Positions 1 through 5,539 of a stretch of 8,492 bases of DNA are shown in pieces. A model generated the notes under the pieces. The model did not search any database and was not told the origin of the DNA. It saw only the letters and a list, made by a program, of their open reading frames with translations. Both the position numbers and the translations under genes were made by a program. The first letter of the stretch is position 1; each line of letters begins with the position of its first letter. The stretch lies in assembly GCA_041484115.1 (NCBI GenBank), contig JBGPHA010000023.1:1-8492 (forward strand), given 5' to 3'. The stretch is from ASMP01 sp041484115. Its GTDB lineage: Archaea; Nanobdellota; Nanobdellia; Pacearchaeales; GW2011-AR1.

Positions 1-617
1 ACAAAAAAACTCTGAGGAATATTTTTATCGGACTCGTGATAATTTCGGCTGTTACTATAATAATTATTATTCTTTTAAACTCATCAAAAAGTTTTACATA
101 TCAGGGAGTGAATTTTGATGTTGTAAAATTCTGCGATTCAGGGCCTCCATGCCTGACTTTATACAGAACTTCTCTTCCTGTGAGAACTAATGGAAATACT
201 ACTATTGTTGTCAAGCCTGCTGACAAGAATAATATTTTTAATATTTATTTCAGAAATGATCCAAGAACTCTTAATGTTAATTTTAATGGAACAGTAGCTT
301 TTCAAAAAAATATGGTATTTAACACAAACAGTGATTTTGTATGCAATGGAAACGGAGGGATAGCTGGGGCAAATTTTATACAGCTGTACAAGCTTTTGGG
401 GATAAATGTAATAAGTGATAAAAATGCTACCTGTGATTCTTTAGGAAGGTATATGTATGTAATGGTGCAGCCTGGAAATAAAACAAGCATAGAGCAATTT
501 GGGCCATCTTGCTATTACATAAACATAAAAGGCTGTGAAGTGCTTCAGGGAACAGAAAAATTCATGATTCAGACATTTGTTCAAGTGAATAAGGCTCTCA
601 ATAATCAAAGTTCTTAA
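1..617 (+). CDS. Secreted or membrane-anchored protein of unknown function, 5' partial
   Basis: The frame is open to the left edge. Before the first in-window start candidate, GTG at 36, it reads KKTLRNIFIGL. This joins the hydrophobic run that follows to make a normal signal peptide or N-terminal anchor: basic head, then about 18 Ile/Val/Leu-rich residues. The true start is therefore probably just outside the window, and GTG 36 would remove the basic head. After the membrane segment comes an extracytoplasmic domain of about 170 residues. It has six cysteines (33, 39, 103, 133, 159 and 167, counted from the GTG), a FRNDPR motif near 72-77 and several N-x-S/T sequons. There is no lipobox. I recall similar short anchored proteins with an RNDPR motif in DPANN archaea, but I know of no function. 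The stop lies 6 bp from the stop of the convergent DedA gene. Confidence 0.7.
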   Translation, partial: KKTLRNIFIGLVIISAVTIIIIILLNSSKSFTYQGVNFDVVKFCDSGPPCLTLYRTSLPVRTNGNTTIVVKPADKNNIFNIYFRNDPRTLNVNFNGTVAFQKNMVFNTNSDFVCNGNGGIAGANFIQLYKLLGINVISDKNATCDSLGRYMYVMVQPGNKTSIEQFGPSCYYINIKGCEVLQGTEKFMIQTFVQVNKALNNQSS

Positions 618-623
618 AGAGAT

Positions 624-1262
624 TTATTTTACAGTATATCTTTGCCTATTATATTTTCTTTTACTATTAAAAAAGTATAAGACTACAAGGACCAAGCAAA
701 GTAAAAGAATGATTCCTGTAATCCACTTTAATGCAGGACTTGCATTGCTTCCAAAGAAATAGCCAACAAGAATTAGGAAAATTGCATAAATGCCTGATCC
801 AAGCCCTGTATAAAGAGTAAACCTAAGAAAATTCATCTTTGCAAAGCCTGCTGGCAGAGAAATCAAATGCCTGACTACTGGAACAAATCTGCTGATAAAA
901 ATTGTTATTTCTCCATGCTGTCTGAAATAATTTTCTATAATTTCCAGATGCGTTTTTTTCAGTAAGAAAAAACTTCCATATTTACCTAAGAGAAACTCAA
1001 AGCTTCTTCTTCCAATAACCATTGCTAAAAAATAAGATATCCATGAACCTACAATACTTCCAAGAATTCCCGCAAAAAAAACAAGCAGGAAACTCATCTG
1101 ATGTTTTAAAACTAGAACTCCTGCAGGAATAAGAATTGCTTCAGCGGGGACAGGAAAAATAGAGCTTTCAATAGCCATTCCTATAAAGATTCCAAGATAA
1201 CCAAGATTATTAATAAAGAGGATGAGAGAATTTACAAGCCCTGAAATAAAACCAAGAACCAT
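624..1262 (-). CDS. DedA / SNARE-associated (VTT domain) family membrane protein
   Basis: A 212-residue polytopic membrane protein of normal DedA length. The family hallmarks are visible: an acidic and proline-rich re-entrant segment ESSIFPVPAE at 32-41 (E32, P37, P39, E41), a small-residue helix GILGSIVGS near 65-73, and the second re-entrant motif SRFVPVVRHLISLPAG at 124-139 with R125, P128, R131 and P137. A hydrophobic C-terminal helix (about 181-198) ends in a basic tail. DedA proteins are tied to membrane homeostasis, and several bacterial members move undecaprenyl phosphate or phospholipids between leaflets. The substrate in archaea is not known to me. The gene starts 1 bp after the archaeosortase stop and is probably translated from the same transcript. 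The family call is firm; a role in recycling a lipid carrier for surface glycans is only inference. Confidence 0.93.
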   Translation of the reverse strand: MVLGFISGLVNSLILFINNLGYLGIFIGMAIESSIFPVPAEAILIPAGVLVLKHQMSFLLVFFAGILGSIVGSWISYFLAMVIGRRSFEFLLGKYGSFFLLKKTHLEIIENYFRQHGEITIFISRFVPVVRHLISLPAGFAKMNFLRFTLYTGLGSGIYAIFLILVGYFFGSNASPALKWITGIILLLCLVLVVLYFFNSKRKYNRQRYTVK

Positions 1263-1263
1263 T

Positions 1264-1797
1264 TTATCTCGCTCTTGCTTTCTTGTAAAGGAATTTTATG
1301 TCAGAGTAAAAAGGTATCCCTTTTACCTTGAATTTCCATACTTCATAAAACCATATTGCAACTACAAAGATGGTGCTTAGAGAATACCAGAAAATAACAT
1401 GAGTTATAAAAAAAAAGTTTGAGCCAGAGACGGCCATGAAAGAAAGAAAAGTTATTCTAATAATATTCAACACCAGAAAAATTACAAAAGCCAGCAAAAG
1501 GAGTTTTAATCTCTTTTTCAAAGCTATTTCACGGGTAGAAAGGTTAAGAATCAAAAGGAGATAATAAGCAGAGCCTGCTATACAAGAAGAAATCAGTTCT
1601 ATTGGGAGAAAATTTTTTATCAAGATGATTCTTCCGCTTATAAAAGAAACCTGGTAAAAAATTCCAAGAATCCATAAAACAGGATAAGCTGTAAGTGGAG
1701 TGAAGATAAGATAAAACAGCCAGAGGCTTGGGACTGCAACAATAACGAGTATGAAATATCTTAAAATTAGATCAAAAAATTCATTTTTTATCCTCAT
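1264..1797 (-). CDS. Archaeosortase/exosortase-family transpeptidase-like membrane protein
   Basis: A 177-residue protein with about five or six hydrophobic segments. It carries the three residues expected of the exosortase/archaeosortase active site, in the right order and setting: Cys72 in SSCIAGSAYY, Arg114 in LNIIRITFLS, and His133 in ITHVIFWY, each at a membrane boundary. Enzymes of this family recognise a C-terminal tripartite signal (short motif, transmembrane helix, basic cluster), cut it and transfer the protein, in haloarchaea to a lipid. The gene lies 73 bp downstream of a putative S-layer protein with a C-terminal helix and basic tail, which is the obvious candidate substrate. ATG 1797 is supported by a TATTTAAATA box centred about 25 bp upstream, which predicts a leaderless mRNA. 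It is short compared with the large haloarchaeal ArtA, so it is a minimal member. Confidence 0.85.
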   Translation of the reverse strand: MRIKNEFFDLILRYFILVIVAVPSLWLFYLIFTPLTAYPVLWILGIFYQVSFISGRIILIKNFLPIELISSCIAGSAYYLLLILNLSTREIALKKRLKLLLLAFVIFLVLNIIRITFLSFMAVSGSNFFFITHVIFWYSLSTIFVVAIWFYEVWKFKVKGIPFYSDIKFLYKKARAR

Positions 1798-1816
1798 AAA
1801 AGAGAGAGTTGAAACC

Positions 1817-1826
1817 TATTTAAATA
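1817..1826 (-). promoter_or_regulatory. TATA box of the archaeosortase-DedA unit
   Basis: The perfect palindrome TATTTAAATA is centred about 24-25 bp upstream of ATG 1797. That is the archaeal TATA-to-start-site distance, so transcription should begin at or next to the ATG. The box lies in the 73 bp gap after the S-layer gene, so archaeosortase and DedA can be expressed independently of it. Confidence 0.6.
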
Positions 1827-1870
1827 ATTTAACCTTTATGACTAAATGAACAGAGTGAAAGAAAGAGAAT

Positions 1871-3553
1871 TTATTTTTTCACGCTGCCAGAGTTCCTTTT
1901 GCCTACTCTTAATGCTACAATTATGATTACAATGACAAGTATTAGGATTAGTGCTCCTAATACCCAAATCCACATTGAAGCATTTGAAAAGCTAAATCCT
2001 TGGCTTTTTGAAAGGTTGACTGAAACAGGCTGTGTTGTTATTGTTTGCCCTGATTCTGAAGCTAAGTTTAAAGAGAATGTCTGGGTTCCTGAAGCATCGC
2101 TGTTTGTATTAAGAGTTACTGAAACATCCTTGGATGCTCCAGGATTAAGTATAATGGTTCTCTGATCAACAGATGCAGAAGATGCCCAGCTTTGGAAGTC
2201 TGCTGCATTTACTGTGTAAGTTTTTGTAACTGTTCCCGAATTGATTACTGTTGCTTTAACAACCAAAGGTTTTCCTGCTTCGCCTCCAGATATTACAGAT
2301 CCAATAAGAGAAACTTGAGGAGTGCAGCCTCCTGAAACAGTTATAGGCATAAGAAATTCTGAGTTGTGATCGTTAGTGCTTTCCTGGAATGTATTTCCAT
2401 TTTCATCAAGAACATTCAATTTTATACCATAGGTTTTTTCATCTGTAGATTTAGGAACTGAGAATGAAAATGAAAATTGTTTATTATCAAATGCGTTTAT
2501 ATCTCCAGCAATCACATTCTTACTCAGCTGAAGAGAATTGTCTGAACCAATTATGTCTACAGAGACTGAATTCTGATCATTGTTACCTATATTCCAAAGC
2601 TCTCCTGTAATCTGGACATTTTGTCCGCACTGTGCCGTTGCTGGAACATTAATTTTTCTGAATGTAACAAAATCGCTTTCTATTGATATCCCTGCACTTT
2701 GGGCTTTGTATGCACAGGTTGGATTAGAGGTAGCATTACTAATTTCTCCACTCGCTATTGCATAAAACTGATAATGGTTTCCATTTGTTAAATCTGAAAG
2801 ATCAACATCCATATTGTTGTCAATTGAAAATGATTGAAACATTGTTTTTGTTTTTCCATTTGAAAGGTCAATATTCTTCAATTCACTAGGGACAACTACC
2901 CAATGCATTTTTTGTGTATCCCATATACCCCAGTCAACTTCAATGTTGCTGACATCCTGTGTTCCAAGATTTTTTACATCTACTTTTGTGTTTATATTCT
3001 CAAATGGAAACCATGTATTGTCATCCCCAAAGGTTGTATTTGAAGTATCCTTAAGGCCATTATTTGTAAAGTCAATTGCATTTATCTTTAATTGTCCTGA
3101 ATTTCCTGTTCCAAGACATGATGCAACTTCTGGTGGAACATCTGAGATTACTGGTACAGAAAAGGATAATGTTGCAGGTGTACCTGAGCTTGATCTTGCT
3201 ATAATGTTTCCTGAGATTGTTACATTAGAAGAACTATTAAAAGATACTACAACAGTAACTGAATTTACTCCTGAACCAAGAAATGTGCCATTGGTTGGTG
3301 AAAAAGAAGAATATACCGCATTAGAAATTGTTGAACCGGGTATAAAGTCAACAGTTGAAGCAGCTCCTACATTATTGATATCAAAGGTAATTGTAAAACT
3401 ACCTGTACTTTGAGCAATTGATGCTGGAACATTTATATTTTGAAGTGTGAAAGCTGTCCCATTAGTAGAACTTGAGGTTGCGCTTGTTGCACCGATCACG
3501 AATACAAATGCAAAAACCGTCAATGCAAACAAACTGAATGATTTTGAATTCAT
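1871..3553 (-). CDS. Putative S-layer / surface protein with C-terminal membrane anchor
   Basis: A 560-residue exported protein. Residues 1-25 form a signal peptide, with likely cleavage after TSA at 23-25. Beta-rich, Thr/Ser/Asn-rich domains follow, roughly 35-137, 150-290, 293-408 and 411-515. The third and fourth look like CARDB/NEW3-type Ig-like modules (for example QITGELWNIGNNDQ near 314-327). Four cysteines (146, 280, 309, 410) flank the domains; C309 and C410 bracket the third and may pair. Eight N-x-S/T sequons are visible (N31, N88, N106, N110, N172, N273, N513, N524). The C-terminus is a helix from about 527 to 550 followed by GKRNSGSVKK. The arrangement matches proteins annotated as putative S-layer proteins in Pacearchaeota, as I recall them. 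No PGF, PEF or VPxxxP motif precedes the anchor, so archaeosortase processing is a guess based on the neighbouring gene. Confidence 0.8.
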   Translation of the reverse strand: MNSKSFSLFALTVFAFVFVIGATSATSSSTNGTAFTLQNINVPASIAQSTGSFTITFDINNVGAASTVDFIPGSTISNAVYSSFSPTNGTFLGSGVNSVTVVVSFNSSSNVTISGNIIARSSSGTPATLSFSVPVISDVPPEVASCLGTGNSGQLKINAIDFTNNGLKDTSNTTFGDDNTWFPFENINTKVDVKNLGTQDVSNIEVDWGIWDTQKMHWVVVPSELKNIDLSNGKTKTMFQSFSIDNNMDVDLSDLTNGNHYQFYAIASGEISNATSNPTCAYKAQSAGISIESDFVTFRKINVPATAQCGQNVQITGELWNIGNNDQNSVSVDIIGSDNSLQLSKNVIAGDINAFDNKQFSFSFSVPKSTDEKTYGIKLNVLDENGNTFQESTNDHNSEFLMPITVSGGCTPQVSLIGSVISGGEAGKPLVVKATVINSGTVTKTYTVNAADFQSWASSASVDQRTIILNPGASKDVSVTLNTNSDASGTQTFSLNLASESGQTITTQPVSVNLSKSQGFSFSNASMWIWVLGALILILVIVIIIVALRVGKRNSGSVKK

Positions 3554-3583
3554 TTTTCTGTAATCATTCTGCAGTTACTATGG

Positions 3584-3591
3584 TTTATAAA
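3584..3591 (-). promoter_or_regulatory. TATA box of the putative S-layer gene
   Basis: TTTATAAA on the minus strand is centred about 34 bp upstream of ATG 3553. It predicts a leader of roughly 8 nt with no Shine-Dalgarno sequence. The box faces away from the promoter at 3648-3655 in the same divergent region. Confidence 0.55.
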
Positions 3592-3647
3592 GATTTATGT
3601 TTTTAAGAATATAATTTTTTTGTGTTTTCAAAAAAAAATCTGAAAAA

Positions 3648-3655
3648 TTTATATA
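3648..3655 (+). promoter_or_regulatory. TATA box of the 127-residue membrane protein gene
   Basis: TTTATATA, preceded by an A-rich stretch that could serve as a BRE, is centred about 35 bp upstream of ATG 3687. It predicts a leader of about 10 nt. No Shine-Dalgarno sequence is seen. Confidence 0.55.
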
Positions 3656-3686
3656 CTTTGATATTTTTTATTATCAACGATAAAAG

Positions 3687-4070
3687 ATGGTAATAAAATC
3701 TAGAGAGAATTCTTTGGGTGCCTGGGCTTTTCTTATAGGGATAATCTTGACAATTGTTGTTGGGATATTTGCAAGAACATCTACAAACTCTTTTGTTTTG
3801 GTAGGAATAATGGTTTTGGGAGTTATTTTAGGAGCATTTGTTACTGAACAAAATTCTAGCACTTTCTTGTTGGCTTCTGTTGCAACCCTGCTTGCAAGTT
3901 TTGCAGGCATTCAAGGATTCGCAGCTAATATCTCTTTAAGAGGAGCTGTATTAAGCGGAATTGGTGTTGGAGCTATTATTACTTCTGTCCTTAATGCATT
4001 GCTATTCTTTCTTGTTCCAGCAATAATAATCGCCTCATTGAGGCTCCTTTTCTCTATATCAAAGGTTTAG
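3687..4070 (+). CDS. Small four-helix integral membrane protein, function unknown
   Basis: A 127-residue protein that is almost entirely hydrophobic. After a short basic, polar head (VIKSRENS) there are membrane segments near 11-29, 35-52 and 57-79, and a long hydrophobic stretch near 92-119 that holds a fourth helix and possibly part of a fifth. It is Gly/Ala rich, has no cysteine or histidine, and shows no catalytic motif I recognise. It is the only plus-strand gene between two minus-strand blocks. It is divergent from the S-layer gene across a 133 bp AT-rich spacer with its own TATA box, and convergent with sepF. The opposite-strand frame here is only its shadow. It could be a structural or transporter-like small membrane protein. 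I do not assign a function. Confidence 0.8.
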   Translation: MVIKSRENSLGAWAFLIGIILTIVVGIFARTSTNSFVLVGIMVLGVILGAFVTEQNSSTFLLASVATLLASFAGIQGFAANISLRGAVLSGIGVGAIITSVLNALLFFLVPAIIIASLRLLFSISKV

Positions 4071-4105
4071 ATTTCTATATATTAATAGGAGAAAAATGTT
4101 AATAA

Positions 4106-4116
4106 GGAAAAAATTT
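4106..4116 (-). terminator. Possible T-rich terminator downstream of sepF
   Basis: On the minus strand the 114 bp gap after sepF carries AAATTTTTTCC about 70 nt past the stop. Archaeal RNA polymerase terminates at U-runs, so this is the best candidate, but it is a single short run in generally AT-rich DNA. The rest of 4071-4184 shows nothing else I can support. Confidence 0.25.
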
Positions 4117-4184
4117 ACCTAATTATTATAAAGATTATTCATAAATCTCTGTATCAATATTAAAATCCTATATTAGAATTAATC

Positions 4185-4589
4185 TTAATCCCATCTACTG
4201 GTGAAATCTGCTTTGTCCTCTTTGGGTTTTGGCATTGCTTCCTTATGAATCTTGGCAAAAGAAGGAGTTATTATGACAACATTTTCTCCAAAACCAGCAA
4301 TATGACCTTCCATAGCATCTGAAGTTTTCTTTATTTTTGAAATAGCTCTCTTTAGCTCTATAGGATCTCTTTGCCTAAGAGTTTTTATGTCAACAACAGC
4401 TATAGTGTATCCCTCCCTTAGGGAATTTAGAATATTGTTTACCTCTTCATAATCTTTAAGTGCAAAAAGCTTCACAAAAACCTTCTGTTCTGTCTCTTCT
4501 TTTCCCAAATCTATCTCAAGGTAGTCCTCACCTGCATCTTCTCCTCCAACAGATCTCGAAAAAGCTTTTTTTATCGCATCGAAAACCAT
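4185..4589 (-). CDS. sepF: Cell division protein SepF, membrane anchor of FtsZ
   Basis: A protein of 134 residues from ATG 4589. The N-terminus MVFDAIKKAFSR is a short amphipathic helix of the kind that targets SepF to the membrane. An acidic linker follows, then the SepF core from about 36 to 117. The core has the family pattern: FVKLFALKDYEEVNNI, the GYTIAVVDIK strand, RDPIELKRAISKI, a G-H-I-A-G-F-G turn and VVIITPS. In archaea SepF tethers FtsZ to the membrane. FtsZ is encoded about 2.4 kb upstream on the same strand. A longer TTG start at 4595 is possible but adds only two residues. A TATA box centred 25-26 bp before 4589 favours the ATG and a leaderless mRNA. The tail from about residue 118 is charged and probably disordered. 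Confidence 0.92.
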   Translation of the reverse strand: MVFDAIKKAFSRSVGGEDAGEDYLEIDLGKEETEQKVFVKLFALKDYEEVNNILNSLREGYTIAVVDIKTLRQRDPIELKRAISKIKKTSDAMEGHIAGFGENVVIITPSFAKIHKEAMPKPKEDKADFTSRWD

Positions 4590-4610
4590 AATCAATTTAA
4601 CTAGGCGATA

Positions 4611-4618
4611 TTTATAAA
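4611..4618 (-). promoter_or_regulatory. TATA box of sepF
   Basis: TTTATAAA is centred about 25.5 bp upstream of ATG 4589, so transcription should start at that codon. This decides the sepF start, because a TTG at 4595 would lie upstream of the predicted transcript. It also separates sepF from the preceding prefoldin unit. Confidence 0.65.
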
Positions 4619-4654
4619 GATTTCGTAATTATTTTGTATACATTTTTCCCGTCG

Positions 4655-4996
4655 TTATTTCAAAAATTCTTTCTGCAATTCTTCAATTTTCTCTGAAAGT
4701 GTGTGTTCCTGTCTCTCAAAACTCTTGATTCTTAGGTCCATCATCTTTTCTTTTCCCATGAGTTCCTCTTTCACATCTTTTTTATTTGTTTTAATCAGAA
4801 GCTGGCCTATTATCTTAAAGACTTCATCTCCTGATTTTTCCAATTCTTTCAGAGCGGCCTGAGTTTCTCTGAATTCGATCTGGAAAGCTTGTTTCTGTAG
4901 AAAGGTATTTTGCAGGTTTTGCTCCAATATCTGCAATTCCTGTATATTTTTTTCTTTGGTCTTGCTAATTTCTCCTTGGACAGAATCTTTGTTCAT
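4655..4996 (-). CDS. pfdB: Prefoldin subunit beta
   Basis: A 113-residue, almost wholly helical protein: two long coiled-coil arms joined by a short hairpin, the layout of beta-type prefoldin subunits. Diagnostic stretches are LQNTFLQKQAFQIEFRETQ near 28-46, ALKELEKSGDEVFKIIGQLLIK near 48-69 at the hairpin region, and LRIKSFERQEHTLSEKIEELQ in the second arm. Archaeal prefoldin is an alpha2-beta4 jellyfish-shaped chaperone that passes unfolded proteins to the thermosome. The start is 1 bp after the rpoP stop, so the two are co-transcribed and probably coupled. Prefoldin beta near eL43 and rpoP is a common archaeal gene order; the usual intervening genes (such as pcc1 or brix-type) are absent here. 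Confidence 0.93.
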   Translation of the reverse strand: MNKDSVQGEISKTKEKNIQELQILEQNLQNTFLQKQAFQIEFRETQAALKELEKSGDEVFKIIGQLLIKTNKKDVKEELMGKEKMMDLRIKSFERQEHTLSEKIEELQKEFLK

Positions 4997-4997
4997 T

Positions 4998-5135
4998 TTA
5001 AACAGCCTTTACTTTTTTCTCTCTTGTTCTTGGCTTATAGAAAATTTTGCTGCCGCAGTTAGGGCAGACAAATCTTTTTTCTAGATTCGTGTTTTGAATC
5101 TTTTTTCCACACTTGAAACATTTGTATGTTGGCAT
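4998..5135 (-). CDS. rpoP: DNA-directed RNA polymerase subunit P (Rpb12 homologue)
   Basis: A 45-residue gene, easily missed because of its size, reading MPTYKCFKCGKK near the start and ending in KVKAV. Two CxxC pairs (C6/C9 and C24/C27, the latter in CPNCGSK) form the single zinc site of RpoP/Rpb12. The run KIFYKPRTREKK after the second pair matches the conserved C-terminal basic tail that docks on the polymerase. RpoP is an assembly subunit of the archaeal RNA polymerase. It lies between eL43 (60 bp upstream) and prefoldin beta (1 bp downstream), its usual setting. An AT-rich stretch near 5172-5185 might provide a second promoter, but co-transcription from the tRNA/eL43 promoter is simpler. 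Confidence 0.96.
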   Translation of the reverse strand: MPTYKCFKCGKKIQNTNLEKRFVCPNCGSKIFYKPRTREKKVKAV

Positions 5136-5195
5136 TATAAAATATCTACGGTTTATTGACAGTCAATTTCCCTTTATTTAATTTATCTTTCATTA

Positions 5196-5414
5196 TCATT
5201 CTAGATAGTAAGTATCAGATGCGAATTTTTTTCCACATTTTCTACATTTCCATATTCCTTTTGAAAGTCTTTTCACTCCTAGTTTTCCACAGAAAGGACA
5301 TTTCTGTTTTTTTTTCTGTTTTTCCTCTATTGCAATAATGTAAGTTTTCGGCCTTTTTCCGTAACGTGCTCCGAATCTTCCTGCTGATTTTATTTTTTTT
5401 AATTTTGAAGTCAT
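5196..5414 (-). CDS. rpl37ae: 50S ribosomal protein eL43 (L37Ae)
   Basis: A 72-residue basic zinc-ribbon protein of the large subunit. The N-terminal SAGRFGARYGK (10-20) is the rRNA-binding signature of the family. The zinc ribbon uses CPFC (39-42) and CRKC (57-60), and the residues between them (VKRLSKGIWKC) fit the family well. Homologues are usually nearer 80-90 residues; this one stops soon after the second CxxC with FASDTYYLE, so the C-terminal segment is trimmed. ATG 5414 lies only 19 bp after the 3' end of tRNA-Pro. No TATA box fits in that gap, so the gene probably depends on the tRNA promoter, with the mRNA 5' end made by tRNA 3' processing. rpoP and prefoldin beta follow. Confidence 0.95.
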   Translation of the reverse strand: MTSKLKKIKSAGRFGARYGKRPKTYIIAIEEKQKKKQKCPFCGKLGVKRLSKGIWKCRKCGKKFASDTYYLE

Positions 5415-5433
5415 TTTTATGGATCTGTTGACA

Positions 5434-5507
5434 TGGGGTCGCTGGGATTTGAACCCAGATCGCGAGGTCCCAAACCTCGAATACTAACCAAGTTATACTA
5501 CAACCCC
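5434..5507 (-). tRNA. tRNA-Pro (anticodon UGG)
   Basis: A 74-nt cloverleaf on the minus strand. The acceptor GGGGTTG pairs with CGACCCC (one G-U pair), with discriminator A at 5434. The D stem is GTAT/GTAT (two G-U pairs), with TTGGTTA in the loop. The anticodon stem CGAGG/CCTCG closes the loop TTTGGGA, giving anticodon TGG, which reads proline CCA and, by wobble, other CCN codons. The variable loop is 4 nt, and the T stem CTGGG/CCCAG closes TTCAAAT. There is no intron, and CCA is not encoded (TGT follows). The TATA box lies 28-29 bp upstream and eL43 starts 19 bp downstream. Confidence 0.97.
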
Positions 5508-5531
5508 TTGGTAAAAAGGGGTCGTGGAATG

Positions 5532-5539
5532 TTTATAAA
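5532..5539 (-). promoter_or_regulatory. TATA box of the tRNA-Pro / eL43 / rpoP / pfdB unit
   Basis: TTTATAAA directly abuts the uL11 stop codon (5540-5542). Its centre is 28-29 bp upstream of the first tRNA base, which predicts a transcript with a 5' leader of only about 0-3 nt. It is the only good promoter candidate for tRNA-Pro and for eL43 just behind it. Confidence 0.6.

Noticed and set aside
302..490. Minus-strand 62-residue frame inside the first gene
   Set aside because: It is nested antisense in a continuous secreted-protein frame, without promoter or domain support.
1899..3413. Three plus-strand open frames at 1899-2165, 2580-2765 and 2943-3413
   Set aside because: They lie wholly inside the S-layer gene on the other strand, have no promoter-like spacing, and encode no recognisable domain. 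They follow from the low stop density of the antisense frame.
3674..3910. Minus-strand frame opposite the 127-residue membrane protein
   Set aside because: The plus-strand frame has a TATA box, an ATG at the right spacing and clear membrane helices; the minus frame has none of these.
4590..4595. TTG start two codons upstream for sepF
   Set aside because: The TATA box predicts transcription starting at the ATG at 4589, so the TTG would not be in the mRNA. The conserved MVFDAIKKAF head also starts at the ATG.
5156..5338. Plus-strand 60-residue frame opposite eL43
   Set aside because: It is antisense to the zinc-ribbon ribosomal protein gene, and its hydrophobic, Phe-rich content is a by-product of the Lys-rich opposite strand.
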